From contig NC_088203.1 in NCBI RefSeq assembly GCF_037126465.1, forward strand, positions 80,944,168 through 81,008,167: a stretch of 64,000 nucleotides of DNA, read 5' to 3'. Each line of letters opens with the position of its first letter. The first letter of the stretch is position 1. The notes below the pieces were generated by a model. It was not told where the DNA came from. It did no database searches and worked only from the letters and a program-made list of their open reading frames with translations. Both the position numbers and the translations under genes were made by a program. Of the stretch, positions 40,842-52,305 are shown piece after piece. The stretch comes from Ornithodoros turicata (taxonomy: Eukaryota > Arthropoda > Arachnida > Ixodida > Argasidae).

Positions 40842-41981
40842 AGCGTCGAACCGAACCGAAACCGAAAACCGGAATTAACCGTTATTTTAAACTGGAACTG
40901 ACCCGGAACTGAACCGTAGCGCCATCTTGGACTTGAACCGGAACTGCACCGATCTAAAAAGTTCGGTTACCGGTTCTGGTTGGTGTGTACTGCCTGTTAT
41001 CTATCCCATCGTCTGGTGGCGACATCTGTTTTGTTACACAATACTCGAGATCTGGCTGTCCGTTCGGTAGCGCGGGACATACAAGGTCAAGGGTGAAGGA
41101 AGAAACATGTTTTGTCACTCCTACCTTCGAAAGTTTGCAGCAGCAGATTAATGTAACACCATCATGTGGAACATTAAAAACGTAGTCAAAGAACCATTAT
41201 GTTCAATAAGGCTGCACTGCACTGCTGCTGCAAGTTTGCCGCGACTCGCCTGTCACAGCAGTTCAGTCCTTCTATTTGCAACTTTGAAGTGCCCAGGCGT
41301 CGACAGCGGCGGCTGCGGCGTGGCGTACTTCTATAGTTTCGATTTCAGTCTGTCTGAACGCAGAGGCAAAGAAGGCGAAATGAAGCACACGGAGGTGACT
41401 GCAAGTTTCGGTGAGTGAAGTCCCTCCACCCTGTATATGTTAGTGACGCCCACGAAGGCAAGTCCTGAGACTTCGATGGGGCGTTGGAAGTGTAGTTGAG
41501 CAATAGTGACTAGTTCATTTGCCATGTGAAGATGCTACATAAAAATACGTTCCACTTCCAGATGACGTGTTACCGCTATGATCTAGGTATATTGTTTTTT
41601 TAGGTAGGTATCTAGGTATGTTGTTTTCGCAATTTAAATTATCATGAAGGGGGGGGGGGGGGTTGACGTGGGCTTTCGAGCGGTCTGCCTGCCTGGATTG
41701 GCGGCACGTTGTACGGGGAAGGGATGAAAGGGGGTTCTGTTGGTCGAAGAACAGAAATAAATGCATTGCATAAAAAGCGTAACTAAGAGATCTTGTCTCA
41801 TTTTTAGTGGCTACCTATAATTTTGTAGCATATTAGAACCTCGAACCGGTTCCGAACCGGTTTACAGCCTCTGAATCGGTTACCGAACCGATATATGTGA
41901 ACTCCGGAGCTGAACCGGAACCTTACCTTTATAGCCGAACCCGAACCCGAAACAGACCGAAAAACGTTGCGGTTCGACGCT
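40842..41981. mobile_element. Foldback-like element with GAACCG-rich ends
   Basis: Tips AGCGTCGAACCG and the inverse CGGTTCGACGCT bound the segment. Next to each tip lie many CCGAAC / GAACCGG-type short repeats (40850-40975 and 41840-41965). The interior is unrelated and includes a run of about 15 G near 41650. Only about 12 bases of tip are truly inverted and no clear TSD was found, so the classification is tentative. Confidence 0.5.
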
Positions 41982-41984
41982 TTG

Positions 41985-42767
41985 GTTCCCAAGGCCCTCA
42001 GGGCTGTGTGGACACATCAGTATTAGACTTTACAAGGTCGAAGCAGGACTCCGCTTGCATGCCGTAGCATTTATAAAGGGCCTTCATTTATTCATTTATA
42101 TAATATTATATCGTAACTAGTACCTGCAAGCAAGTCACGGGTCATGCAAGCTTTTCTTTTATGCTTTGTACTTTTTATTGTTCAATTATGCAGCTTGCAG
42201 TGAAGCAGATTATTACAGGTATGGTGTCTGACAAAAAAGCATGATGATAACACGGTGAGCGAGTAATTCAACTACGGCAACAAAAGAGCAGGTCGTAAAC
42301 GGAAATGTCTTGGTCTGGCTGACTGACTCTTGGAAGTTCACCGGCATTTTAGTAAAATTTTTGAAGTAAAACTCTACTCTATGGATTTCCATCACCGAAT
42401 CGGGTACACCCCTACCAAGCGTCTGTATTCTTAGATTCCCCTCTGTATCACCAGAGCTATGACTTTTTGTTTGGCGTTCCAAAATATTTATGCTTATGTC
42501 GGTACCGTATTTGCTTTTAGCCAGTTTTAGCATACCGCTACCGGAAGCCCGGTAGGCTACCGCGTCTACCGCAGCCAATCAGCAGATACGAATCTGAGCC
42601 ACGAACGCTGTCATTGCTTCCGGTAGGCACGGTAACTTAACGGCGACGATACCAACGGGGGGGGGGGGTACACTAACTAAAACTCGCTATTGTTCCGTAC
42701 GTACATCAGACGGATGTTTACGAAAAAGTGTTCGATTCGCTGCCCCGTAGTCGTCCTTCTCTTATTT
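41985..42767. other. Nothing recognised
   Basis: Short CTACCGGAAGCCCGGTAG-like palindromes near 42535 and a run of G near 42658. No gene was recognised. Confidence 0.4.
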
Positions 42768-43055
42768 CTATTCCAATTGAACCTCTGCATGCAATACGGG
42801 GATAAGCCTACTTATACCCTTGTCAATGTTTGTGCTGCAGTGTGGCGATTGATGGGCGGCCTTTGCTGATGTAAGCGCCGACAGGTAAGGTCTATCCCCT
42901 TTTGGCAATATGATGGACGTCGTATGTCGACGGCGGTGGGCTTCTGCAGCTAATAAGTCTGCGTCTTCATTACCACGTATACGAATGTGGCCCGGAATCC
43001 ACTGCAAAAGCAGTCGGTGTCCTTTGACACCCACCATGGCAATGTCAAAGAGCAA
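42768..43055 (-). pseudogene. I-clade RNase H fragment
   Basis: The frame has HRLLLQWIPGHIRIRGNEDA-DLLAAEAHRRR, the C-terminal RNase H motif of I-clade ORF2, then about 40 residues of decayed sequence. No RT was found upstream. Confidence 0.7.
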
Positions 43056-43059
43056 AGAA

Positions 43060-43975
43060 CGGTACGAACGTTTACGAACATTTGCGAACGTTATTGAGCA
43101 AATGTGACTCTCAGCTCGCGCATAGATTTCGGTAATGAAGCTGCTGAAAGAAAATTGTTCCCATGCTTAAGCGTCAGGCGTCAGCACCAGAGTCTAATCA
43201 ACTGTGACCCGCCAGTCTTCCTTAACAATTCTGGGAATTGCAGGATAAAAAAACATTCTTTCATGGTGCTATAGCTGATTTCCCGCTACATTGTTCATTG
43301 TGCACATTTTCACGACTGTGTTTGAAGGACACACCATATCAATGCCCATAAAGTGTGCTCAGATGCTGATATTAACTGTCGATGAATACGCTCTGAAGTT
43401 TCGTTTTTCTTTCTTTCCTTCTTTTCGCTATAACGAAAAGTATGATAGCTCTTACTTTACAGTCGGACATGCTAGGAAGTAGCACATTCATGCTCTAATG
43501 CTGCGTATTGACACAGAGGCTATGCGCTACTGCATTAACCAATGTCTGTGGTGCCGGGGTATCACACCCAACTACCCGACCATCGAGTTCTTCCCAGTGC
43601 TCGTTTCAAGAACAAAAATAGATAAACAATTCATTAGTTGACCCTCCTAACTTCACTTCAGCTTCTCCGTTTTCCTACATTTTTTAGTTTGCTTGTAGTA
43701 AGTCTAGTGGAGAGATACCTTATTGAATATGGAAGACTTGAGCAGTACTATCATGTTAGAAACTGAAATCTATTTCATACTCTACCTTCAAGTTATTCAG
43801 TTTGCTTCAGATATTTCCTAACAATTTAACGTCAGTTTGTAAGCCTGAAGGCTAAAGAAGCCCCAATTACAGCTTAGAATTGCCCCTTATAATTTAATGA
43901 CTCTGTTTGATGTGTGGATGTGTTCACACCTCTTAAAAATGCACTAAGGTAAAATTTTTATGATTTCTAATACTG
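43060..43975. other. Nothing recognised
   Basis: No domain or splice-consistent exon of copy A was found, although the missing MG-domain exons might be expected here or beyond. Confidence 0.4.
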
Positions 43976-43978
43976 ATA

Positions 43979-44803
43979 CGAGGGGTGTTCAAGTCACACC
44001 GGGACTTTCTGTCTCTGAGTGTACAAATGGCTCGCGCTACTTCTTTTTCGTCATTTTCACACGCGACAGGCCTCCGTGTTCACCACGTGGTGGTCCAAAG
44101 TTTGTGCAAAACAGAAGACACGTGCTGGACAAGATGGCCGACAACGAGGTGAGCGCGCACATCGAACAGCGAATTGTCATGAAGTTTCTCGTGAATGAAG
44201 GCGTAAAGTTATCTGAAATTCACAGAATACTTCAGGCTCAGTATGGCCACGATACACTTAGCCGCAGCAAAGCGTTTGAGTGGTGCAAACGGTTCCGAGA
44301 CGGCCGTACATCAGTGGAGGACGATGCCGGCCGGGTCGGGTCGGAGCCCCGTGTCAGAGTTCCTGGGGACATCCAACTTGTGGAGTGCCTGATCCTCAGG
44401 GACCGACGGATACCACGTCTCGAACTGGCTCGAAAAACGGACCTTTCTGTGGGAACGTTGAACACTATCATTCATAAGCACCTCCAGTTAGTGCCCGTTG
44501 GGTCCCGAGGCAGCTCTCCGTGTTTTATCGGCAGAGAAGACTGGAAATATGCCAAGAGCTAAGGTGCAGTTTCGACACTGAAGGACAGCCGTCATGACAT
44601 CACGTGCGATGAAACGTTCGTGCACCATTTTACTCCTAAGTCTAAACGCGCATCAAAACAGTGGAAGCATTCGAGCTCGCCAGCTCCCAAGAAGTTCCGA
44701 AGCACCCATTTTGCGGGTAATGTCATAGCCACGGTTTTCTGGGGCAAGGCTGGCGTTGATTTGCTGCCCAGTGGTACCACCATCAGTAGTGCATATTACT
44801 GCA
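43979..44803 (+). pseudogene. mariner transposase, 5' half
   Basis: The terminal repeat GAGGGGTGTTCAAGTCACAC follows a TA. The frame then gives the mariner helix-turn-helix region: EQRIVMKFLVNEGVKLSEIH, SRSKAFEWCKRFRDGRTSVE and DLSVGTLNTIIHKHLQL. After a stop, CDETFVHHFTPKSKRAS carries the first catalytic D. The remainder is cut off at about 44803, where a minus-strand non-LTR element starts. Inactive. Confidence 0.8.
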
Positions 44804-44804
44804 A

Positions 44805-45410
44805 GGTTCGTCGACGTTCCCAGCCAAGTTTGCTACGACGCCAGGGCTGCAGATGGTGAGGTCGATGCAGGATGAGTACCGCGGGCCTTGGAGGTATGTT
44901 GGGGAACCGTCATTTAGAATGCACAGCCCGCTTTCGGTGACTGCTTCTTGTATGATTCTTCCCTTAGTATTCGTCTTGTGGCTTCCCCATACCGGTGAGT
45001 GGGCGTTCAGGTCCCCGCAGATTATGAACGGCTGTTCCAACTGGGAGGGCAGTGTCTTGATGGCTGTAGTGCTGATGGTTGCCCTAGGATGGATGTACGT
45101 GCTGACTACAGTGATGCAGGAGGACGGCGGTCTATCTTTGAAGGCGAAAAATTCAATGGTGCCTGGTGATAGATGCAGGATGGTGGATGGTGTAAGTCCT
45201 TCTTTACTGCAAGCACCATTCGGCGCTTCGATGGTTGCAAGAAATGCGGTTCATAGTTACCCAGTTGCATGTCCTATCGATATACGCCTCGCTGAGGGCT
45301 AGGACTGGTACGGGGTGGCGATGAGGCAGATTCCTCTGATCACTAATTTTACTTTGAAGTTGGTCACAGTTCCATTGTAGGATGAAGGCTGTGTTGTAGA
45401 CGTTAGCCAT
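44805..45410 (-). pseudogene. Non-LTR ORF2 endonuclease, 5' part only
   Basis: From the ORF2 start: ANVYNTAFILQWNCDQLQSK, PVLALSEAYID, then after frame breaks FIICGDLNAHSPVWGSHKTN and CILNDGSPTY. It is related to the ORF2 at 12278 but clearly another copy. The RT half is missing, the reverse of the usual 5' truncation, so a later deletion joined it to the mariner. Confidence 0.75.
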
Positions 45411-45836
45411 GGTGGATGGATGAGAGGACGTTTAGGAAATGTGGCTCGAAAGTCTTGACTGCTTGAATTTCCGATAGCTCTGCTGCGTTTGGAATGGCAG
45501 CAATAACCGTATTGAGTGTGGCTAAGAGGAACAGGACAATTTTCATCACCAGGGATCCTTCAAGAGTCAATGATGACGACTGGCTTCGGCGGGTCTCACT
45601 TTCCGGTGGAACCCGTGTTTGGGACGGGCGTGGCTGTTGGTTCTGTCTGCGCTGCTGCACTGGCTTTCCCGCTGGTGCTGGCAGTTTCTAACTGGATGTC
45701 TCCTTGATCTCCAAAATGCCCTGCGGCTGACTGATGGCTGCTTTCTTTTCCCGACTCTTGTGCGGCTGCCGTTGTGACTGGGGCCTCGCGCCAGCTGGGA
45801 GGTTCGGGAATGCCTCTAACGTTTTCTCTGGGTTGG
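45403..45836 (-). pseudogene. Non-LTR ORF1 C-terminal part
   Basis: The frame after the Gypsy junction reads [12 protein letters not shown], a Q/T/P-rich stretch, and ends ELSEIQAVKTFEP, matching the end of ORF1 in the other I-clade copy. It is the downstream half of the ORF1 split by the Gypsy element. Confidence 0.6.
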
Positions 45837-48800
45837 ACATACAGTGTCCTGGCGGCCAGCGAGCTGAAGCGTGAAATGTTTCGGTGACCGCTGCAGAACC
45901 TTGTAGGGACCGTCATATGTGGGCTGCAAAGGCTTTCGGGGCGCGTCATGGCGAATGAAGACGTGAGAAGCCGTTTCAAGAAGGGGGTGGCGATAGGTGA
46001 AGGGCTGCGCAGGTGAGCGGGGTCGGACGGCTGGTAGGGCTTGCATGACCGTGCGCAGGCGTTCAGGGTAGGTTGTCGGGTCGGTATGGACGATTGGCGA
46101 GGGATGCGCAAAGAATTCGACAGGCAGGCGTAAAGTAGTCCCGTAAACCATCTGGGCGGGTGAGCACTGCAGGTCCTCCTTGACGGTGGCCCTAAGGGAC
46201 AGCAGGGTGAGGGGGAGGGCGTCCGTCCAGGAAGCGGGGGATACAGACTTGAGGGCTGTTTTAATCCGGCGGTGTAAGCGTTCAACCATCCTGTTGGCTG
46301 CAGGGTGGTAAGCTGTTGTTCTTGTACGGGATGTGCCAAGCAAGTTTGTCAGTTGAGTGAAAAGGGCGGACTCAAATTGCCGTCCGCGGTCCGTTGTGAC
46401 GACTGAGAGCATGCCAAAGCGGGCGACCCAAGCTTGTACGAAGGAAACGGCGACGGTGGCGGCTGTGATGTCGGGGAGACAGACGACTTCGGGCCAGCGC
46501 GTAAAGCGATCGATCATTGTGAGGAGGTATCGATGGCCGTTAGATGAAGGCAGGGGACCGACAATGTCCAGGTGGATATGATCAAAGCGAGAGTCTGGTG
46601 GTAGGAACTGAGCTCGTGCGGTCTTGGTGTGCCTGGAAACTTTGCATCGCTGGCACGGTATGCAGGAACGGACCCAACGCTTGATATCAGCTTGCATACG
46701 TGGCCACACATACCGCGAGGAGATCAACTTCTGGGTGGCGCGGATCCCGGGGTGTGCCATGGAGTGCAGCTGCTCAGATACGGGTCGGCGAGCGGCCAGA
46801 GGAAGAAATGGGCGTGGGCTGCCGGTTGACAAGTCGCAGCAAATGGTACCTCCAACCCCTGGGAGAGGAATGTCTTGGAGTTGAAGGCTGGTCTGAGAAG
46901 AGGAACGGTAAAACTGGAACTCATCGTCCGTGCGCTGCAGGTCAGCTATGGCGGCGAAGGTTAACGGTGCGGACGAATCGCGGTTCAGTCCGGCAATACT
47001 GACACGGCTGAGGGCGTCAGCAACAGGGTTCCGAATGGCGGGTAGATGTCTGATGTCCGTTATAAATTCAGATACGAATGAGAGGTGCCGCTGCTCTCTT
47101 GATGAATGATTCGTGCTCGGAGATTGGAAAGCGTAGACGAGCGGCTTGTGATCTGTGAAGATCGTGAAAGTTCGTCCTTCAAGAAAATGGCGAAAATGCT
47201 TCGTGCTCAGGTAGATCGCAAGCAGCTCACGGCCAAAACTACTGTAGCGTGTTTCAGGGGGTCTCAACTTCCGGAAAAAGAAGCCAATGGGTTGCCAATC
47301 GGTATGGTCATCAGACATGTTCTGCTGCAGGACGGCTCCAACTGCGGTTGAAGACGCGTCCACCATAAGACAGGTTGGCGCATCTGGGCGGGGGTGGGCG
47401 AGGACCGTGGCGTTAGCTAAAGCCTGCTTAATGTTCTCGAAAGCTGCTATGGCGTCATCCGTCCAAGTTAGAGGTCGAGAAGATTGCGATTTGGTCGAGA
47501 GGACCTTCTCGAGGGGCTGGATGATCTTAGCACAGCGTGGGACGAATCGCCGGTAGAAGTTAACGAGTCCGAGAAAATTGCGGAGCTTGCTGAGAGAAGC
47601 AGGACGGGGAAAATCGGAAATGACCTGGACTTTGGATAGAAGAGGCTTGACGCCTTGAGAAGAGATATGGTGGCCCAGGAACTCAAGAGACGGAGCGCCA
47701 AATTGACTCTTGCTGGCGTTGATGATAATGCCATGGGCGGAAAGCCTGGAGAACAGTGCACGTAGGTGATCGGCGTGTTCCTCGATGGATGAGCTGGCGA
47801 CAAGAATGTCATCAATGTAAGCATACGCGAAAGGTAGACCACGGATAACCGAATCAATGAAGCGCTGAAAGGATTGTGCGGCATTTCGCAGCCCAAACGG
47901 CATCCTGAGAAACTCGAATAGACCAAATGGGGTGGTAATGGCCGTTTTGGGTACATCCTCCTCAGCGACGGGTATCTGATGATAAGCCCGGACTAGGTCT
48001 ACCTTCGAAAAGATGGTGGCGCCATGAAGGAAGGCTGTAAAGTCGTGGACGTGGGGCACCGGGTATTGGTCGGGGATGGTAACTCGATTGAGAGCCCGAG
48101 AGTCCCCACAGGGACGCCAATCACCTGTCTTCTTCGGCACCATGTGTAGCGCCGATGCCCAGCTGCTAGAAGAGGGACGAATAATTCCCATGTCAAGCAT
48201 GTGGTTAAATTCTTCACGAGCAATCTTCAGCTTTTCCGGGGGCAGTCGGCGTGGTCGAGTAAACACAGGTGGTCCTTTAGTCTCTATGTGATGGACTACA
48301 CGATGCATTACTGGCTTCGACCAGTCGGGTGGCCGGGTGAGTTCGGGGAAGTCCTTAAGAATGGCACAGAAGGCATTGCTGGTGTCGTGGTAAAAGGCAA
48401 CACGTAAAGATGATAAGGAAGGACGTATGCCAGTGACAGCTAGGTTAGTATTGGAGTCAGTGAGCTTGCGAGTGCGGATGTCGACCAAGAGGTGGCAGTT
48501 GTTCAAGAATTCCGCGCCCAAAATTGGTTGGTTGACGTGGGCGACCAGAAACATCCAGTGGAATTCGCGCCGGAGACCTGTTCGCGGAGACGCGCCGGAG
48601 CGGCTGGAAGCTGTTGTTCGCTGGAGGAGAGCCTTCTTGAGTTGGTCGTACGGCGTTGTAGGGGACGGGTTAGCTAGAACGTCATATACCTCGTCTGCTG
48701 CGGTTGGAGTAAGGGCAGAGATGACGTGGTAGAATTTTGTTTGCTGGGATGTGACGCCAGCGAGGCTGAATTGGGCTTCCGTCTGGATGAACCATACCCC

Positions 48801-48893
48801 GGGGTTTCGGTCGAAGTATTGCGGAAGTTTGACAGCAACAGCGGACAGCGAAGGCTGTGGGACTGAACTGGCTGAGGGTTCGTCGCGGTACAT
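45816..48893 (-). CDS. Gypsy gag-pol deletion derivative (1025-residue open frame)
   Basis: One open frame with an in-frame internal deletion. A gag N-terminus ([20 protein letters not shown]) runs at about residue 100 straight into the end of the protease region ([20 protein letters not shown]). Gag knuckles and the protease DTG active site are missing. Then RT ([26 protein letters not shown]), RNase H ([27 protein letters not shown]) and integrase ([20 protein letters not shown] with [35 protein letters not shown]). The 3' end stops in LAGRQDTV and runs into ORF1 sequence; the 3' LTR is absent. Confidence 0.88.
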   Translation of the reverse strand: MYRDEPSASSVPQPSLSAVAVKLPQYFDRNPGVWFIQTEAQFSLAGVTSQQTKFYHVISALTPTAADEVYDVLANPSPTTPYDQLKKALLQRTTASSRSGASPRTGLRREFHWMFLVAHVNQPILGAEFLNNCHLLVDIRTRKLTDSNTNLAVTGIRPSLSSLRVAFYHDTSNAFCAILKDFPELTRPPDWSKPVMHRVVHHIETKGPPVFTRPRRLPPEKLKIAREEFNHMLDMGIIRPSSSSWASALHMVPKKTGDWRPCGDSRALNRVTIPDQYPVPHVHDFTAFLHGATIFSKVDLVRAYHQIPVAEEDVPKTAITTPFGLFEFLRMPFGLRNAAQSFQRFIDSVIRGLPFAYAYIDDILVASSSIEEHADHLRALFSRLSAHGIIINASKSQFGAPSLEFLGHHISSQGVKPLLSKVQVISDFPRPASLSKLRNFLGLVNFYRRFVPRCAKIIQPLEKVLSTKSQSSRPLTWTDDAIAAFENIKQALANATVLAHPRPDAPTCLMVDASSTAVGAVLQQNMSDDHTDWQPIGFFFRKLRPPETRYSSFGRELLAIYLSTKHFRHFLEGRTFTIFTDHKPLVYAFQSPSTNHSSREQRHLSFVSEFITDIRHLPAIRNPVADALSRVSIAGLNRDSSAPLTFAAIADLQRTDDEFQFYRSSSQTSLQLQDIPLPGVGGTICCDLSTGSPRPFLPLAARRPVSEQLHSMAHPGIRATQKLISSRYVWPRMQADIKRWVRSCIPCQRCKVSRHTKTARAQFLPPDSRFDHIHLDIVGPLPSSNGHRYLLTMIDRFTRWPEVVCLPDITAATVAVSFVQAWVARFGMLSVVTTDRGRQFESALFTQLTNLLGTSRTRTTAYHPAANRMVERLHRRIKTALKSVSPASWTDALPLTLLSLRATVKEDLQCSPAQMVYGTTLRLPVEFFAHPSPIVHTDPTTYPERLRTVMQALPAVRPRSPAQPFTYRHPLLETASHVFIRHDAPRKPLQPTYDGPYKVLQRSPKHFTLQLAGRQDTVCPTQRKR

Positions 48894-48916
48894 GGCTTCG
48901 CAAGGTCGGCGAACGT

Positions 48917-48934
48917 ATCACGTCCGGGTCACCA
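48917..48934 (-). promoter_or_regulatory. Gypsy primer-binding site candidate
   Basis: The minus strand directly after the LTR reads TGGTGACCCGGACGTGAT. A TGG start, complementary to a tRNA CCA end, is expected. I did not assign the tRNA. Confidence 0.5.
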
Positions 48935-49066
48935 GATTGTCGAGGCTAGGAGGCAAAGAGCAGACAAGAGCTCGGGTTCGTGCCAGAAGCTCGACTGTTT
49001 ATTCCGCAGCGGCACGCTATGCTGGAGATCATCGGGATGATCGATGACGATGACGGTGCCGCTACA
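48935..49066 (-). repeat. Gypsy 5' LTR (132 bp)
   Basis: Starts TGTAGCGGCACCGTCATCGT on the minus strand, has AATAAA in the middle and ends CTCGACAATC next to the PBS. The upstream side is non-LTR ORF1 sequence. No partner LTR was found at the other end. Confidence 0.65.
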
Positions 49067-49069
49067 TGT

Positions 49070-49652
49070 TCATTGATTTGATGGTTTTCTTGTTGACGTT
49101 TTCCTCGTAGGCTTGAGCACGGACCGCTGCCATTGCGGGCATAGGGGTCTGGGCACTCGGGGCGTCACGGCGATGTTTGCAACACTAGTGAGCGACAGCA
49201 GGGCTTTCGCCGCAGGTAGGGAAGCAACCGTAATGACGAGGCTACCATTCGAGGCTATTCGATGTCCCTTGATGCGTTCTTGGGTGGCGCTCATCACTTC
49301 TTTTGCCATTGCATTGGGATTGACTGGAATGAACGTGTGGTCTGGGCTTCACGGAACGCAAGATTACTCGGATTCCTGACTCCCTGTTCTTCTTGTGTAC
49401 GACGGTAATAAAGCCACCGTCGTTCGCCATCTTGCTATTCTGGTTGGGGACTGCATTAATTGCCATTCTGACTTGGCCACCGCGCGTGTCGTCGGCCTCC
49501 AGGTTGCGGTCGTCGGACATATCATCACTCGCGAAAGGCATGTCACTATCCTCGCTATCGCTTCCTTCACCCCCAGAAAGGCGTCCACGCTTAGATGGGA
49601 CTGACTTACTTGTCATGACAAGAGCTCCAGTTGGGAGCAAAGAGTCTTCCAT
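49070..49652 (-). pseudogene. Non-LTR ORF1 N-terminal part, frameshifted
   Basis: MEDSLLPTGALVMTSKSVPS, a D/S-rich stretch and GGFITVVHKKNRESGIRVIL open the protein. After a frameshift near 49309 the frame continues AMAKEVMSATQERIKGHRIA and NGSLVITVASLPAAKALLSL, typical of ORF1 of I-like elements. It is cut by the Gypsy LTR at 49066. Confidence 0.7.
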
Positions 49653-49699
49653 GTCGGCGTTCGTCCGGTTCGGCGTAAGCTTAATACAAGGAGCACTTT

Positions 49700-50454
49700 A
49701 AGGCACTTCGGAGTGCTAACTAAGGTTGGTTTGGTTTTGCAATAAAAGAGTACGTTGATAGGACAAAGGTGGAAGCGTGGCCGTTCCGTCTAAATACCGG
49801 TAAGAATTTCAGATGTTTAGTAAACGATTAACTTTTTGCTTAGCTCTAAAATCTAAAGTTTGAACAGGTTTCGATGTCTACTAGACCACCATGTATTCGC
49901 TGAGATAAAGCCGGCCGAACGCGAGATCTGTTATGCCTTCTTGAGTGTACAGCTTCCCACCCACTGCTAACGCGGTGACATTTGCCCCTTTGGATTTCGG
50001 TGTAGCACTGCCGGCGACCCCCCCCCCTCCCGTCCCAAACACACACACACGGCTCTGGGCACCCCGCTATGGCGACACCACAACGCAAGAGGAGCTAATG
50101 AACTCTCGTCCTCTCAACCAACCACCGCAAAACAAAAAGAAGCAAACACCAGTCAAGAAAACAAACCTGCCATGATGGCGGTATTCAGTTCAAGTTTAGA
50201 AAACGTCACCGCCACCCAACTGCAAAACTCAAAATTTAGGACTTGATCTCACAGAAGTGAAATCGGCACCAAGGACGCACAGGTCTCACGAGCTATGCCG
50301 CCCTCGAATTCAGGCAGGCGGACTGCTCGGCTGCCAGCGGCTCTCCCCCAAATCTCAACCCGTCACTTTAATTATACTTTACTGTCCATAACTAGAAATG
50401 ATAGGTTTTGAAGTTGAATTCAGAACCAGTTCTGAAGCTGAGTTACAGACGAAT
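49700..50454. other. Nothing recognised
   Basis: Flank of the non-LTR copy. It contains an AC-type run near 50040. No gene was seen. Confidence 0.4.
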
Positions 50455-50580
50455 TATGGCATATGATGTGACTGGCTGTGATGTTAAATAACGGGGATGT
50501 GATGGGATGTGACGTTTAATAATGGGATATGATGTTAAGTGATGGGTCATGATATGATGGGCTGTGATGTCGAATATACG
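50455..50580 (+). repeat. Degenerate minisatellite (GATGTGATGTTAA type)
   Basis: Variants of GGGATGTGATGTTAAATAAT repeat about five times with drift (GATGTGACTGGCTGTGATG, GATGTGATGGGATGTGACG, GATATGATGTTAAGTGATG). Confidence 0.55.
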
Positions 50581-50731
50581 GGAATTGTTGGGCCTACGTC
50601 GTATCCAGTGTGATCAAGATATCATTGTAATACACCTGTCAATGGAAGTCTGATAATTCCGGTGCTAACTGTCCACCCAAACGGCATCATGTACATGGCA
50701 GCATGCTGTTTCGAGTCTCAACCTTCGCCTT

Positions 50732-50868
50732 TGTAGCATATCGTCACCATCGACAATGAGGAAGATAGCGCCGAGTGCGCGACCTATAGCAACCTAGGCG
50801 ATCCCGTCCAATGAACCAGTTGTTGTTGTCACTCGGGCTGTTCACTTCATCCCTCTCGGGCTCCTACA
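50732..50868 (+). repeat. Gypsy 5' LTR
   Basis: TGTAGCATATCGTCACCATC to GGGCTCCTACA, 137 bp, matched by the 3' LTR apart from the small insertion there. Confidence 0.9.
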
Positions 50869-50965
50869 TATTTGGTGGCCCCTGACTTTTGCCTTTCGAT
50901 CTCCAAGCACCTGCTACTCCCCGCGGGAAACGCGCCATCTAGCTTTCCTTTCGCAGTTCTGCACC

Positions 50966-52305
50966 AACATCGTGCATGTGAAGGGCTCAGACAATGGTCC
51001 CGCGGACGCACTCAGCCGCATCGACGCCATACACGGCACGACTTGTTCCTCCGAGGACATTGCTCGAGAGCAGCAAGCGGAAGTCGAGCTCCAAAGCCTC
51101 CGGCAGTCTTCCTCCTCTCTATGCTTTGAAGATTTCGAAATTGCCGGTTCCTCCCTCCGTATCACGTGCGACACATCTACAGGCCGACAACGACCATTCG
51201 TGCCCTTGTCACTCAGAAGAACTGTCTTCGAGTCGCTGCACCGCCTCTCGCACCCAGGAATTCGCCCCTCACAAAAGCTCGTTGCTGAGCGTTTCGTATG
51301 GCCCAAAATGCACGCGGACATACGAGCCTGGGTTGCTTCCTGTCCTGCTTGCCAGACCACCAAAGTCTTTCGCCAGACCACAGCTCCCGTAGGGCGTTTC
51401 GCCCCTCCCGACGCACGTTTCGACGTGGTGCACTTGGACATTGTCGGGCCACTGCCACCTTGTGAAGGGTTTCGCTACCTACTCACGGCGGTTGACCGCT
51501 TCACGAGATGGCCTGAAGCCACATCAATGCCTGACGCCTCAGCGCGAACGGTCGCTTCCACCTTCCTTTCATCGTGGATCTCCCGGTTTGGTGTCCCATC
51601 TAAAATCGTCACCAACAGAGGCCGTCAGTTCGAAGCGCACCTTTTCGCCGCCTTCGCGATGCTCTTGGGGACATCTCGCAGCCGCACAACCGCCTATCAC
51701 CTTCTTGTAACGGCCTTGTAGAACGGTTACACAGGCAGCTCAAGGCAGCCATCATGGCTCACGCAGACCCTACCAACTGGGTTGACATCGTCCCCATCGT
51801 CCTCCTCGGAGTCCGTTCTGCCGTCAAGCAAGACCTCTCGTGCAGCAGTGCTGAGCTTGTATTTGGCACCACGCTTCGACTCCCGAGCGAATTCTTCCAC
51901 CCGTCAGCTCAGGCCTCCACAGCCGCGCCCGAATACATTGATCGCCTCCGCCATACCTTCGCTCAGATTCGTCCCACCGATACCCGTGTACCCTCCAACC
52001 GCCCGCATCACGTTCCCCACGAATTGGCCACAGCGTCTCACGTGTATCTTCGAACTGATGCGACGCGGAAGTCCCTTCACCCTCCATATTCTGGTCCGCA
52101 CCTCGTCTTGTCCCGTTCACCCAAGCATTTCACCATCTCGGTAAACGGCCGTAAGGACACAGTCAGCATTGACCGCCTGAAGCCCGCCCACGTCGACAAC
52201 GAGCGCCTCGCCGCTGCTGTCTTTCCCTTGACGACGCCTTCTCCGCCGAAGACCAAACACGTTCGTTGGTCGGATGTCCCTTCGCCGTCTCTGGAGGGGG
52301 GGCTA
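50966..52305 (+). pseudogene. Gypsy RNase H end and integrase, broken
   Basis: NIVHVKGSDNGPADALSRID is the RNase H terminus. Integrase follows with the HHCC zinc region (HPGIRPSQKLVAERFVWPKM and CPACQTTK) and [12 protein letters not shown]. The second catalytic position reads VTNRGRQFEA, so the aspartate of TDRG is asparagine. A 1-base deletion near 51704 shifts the frame (TAYHLLVTAL-stop) just before the catalytic glutamate region. Coding-like sequence then continues as DPTNWVDIVPIVLLGVRSAV to KPAHVDNERLAA. Doubly inactive. Confidence 0.88.

Noticed and set aside
41331..41525. Possible A2M exon on the minus strand (RPIEVSGLAFVG)
   Set aside because: No splice sites in phase and no conserved family landmark; it lies inside the foldback-like element.
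50994..51441. Long ORFs opposite or out of frame to the Gypsy integrase
   Set aside because: They overlap a frame with clear integrase motifs and are shadows of its GC-rich third positions.
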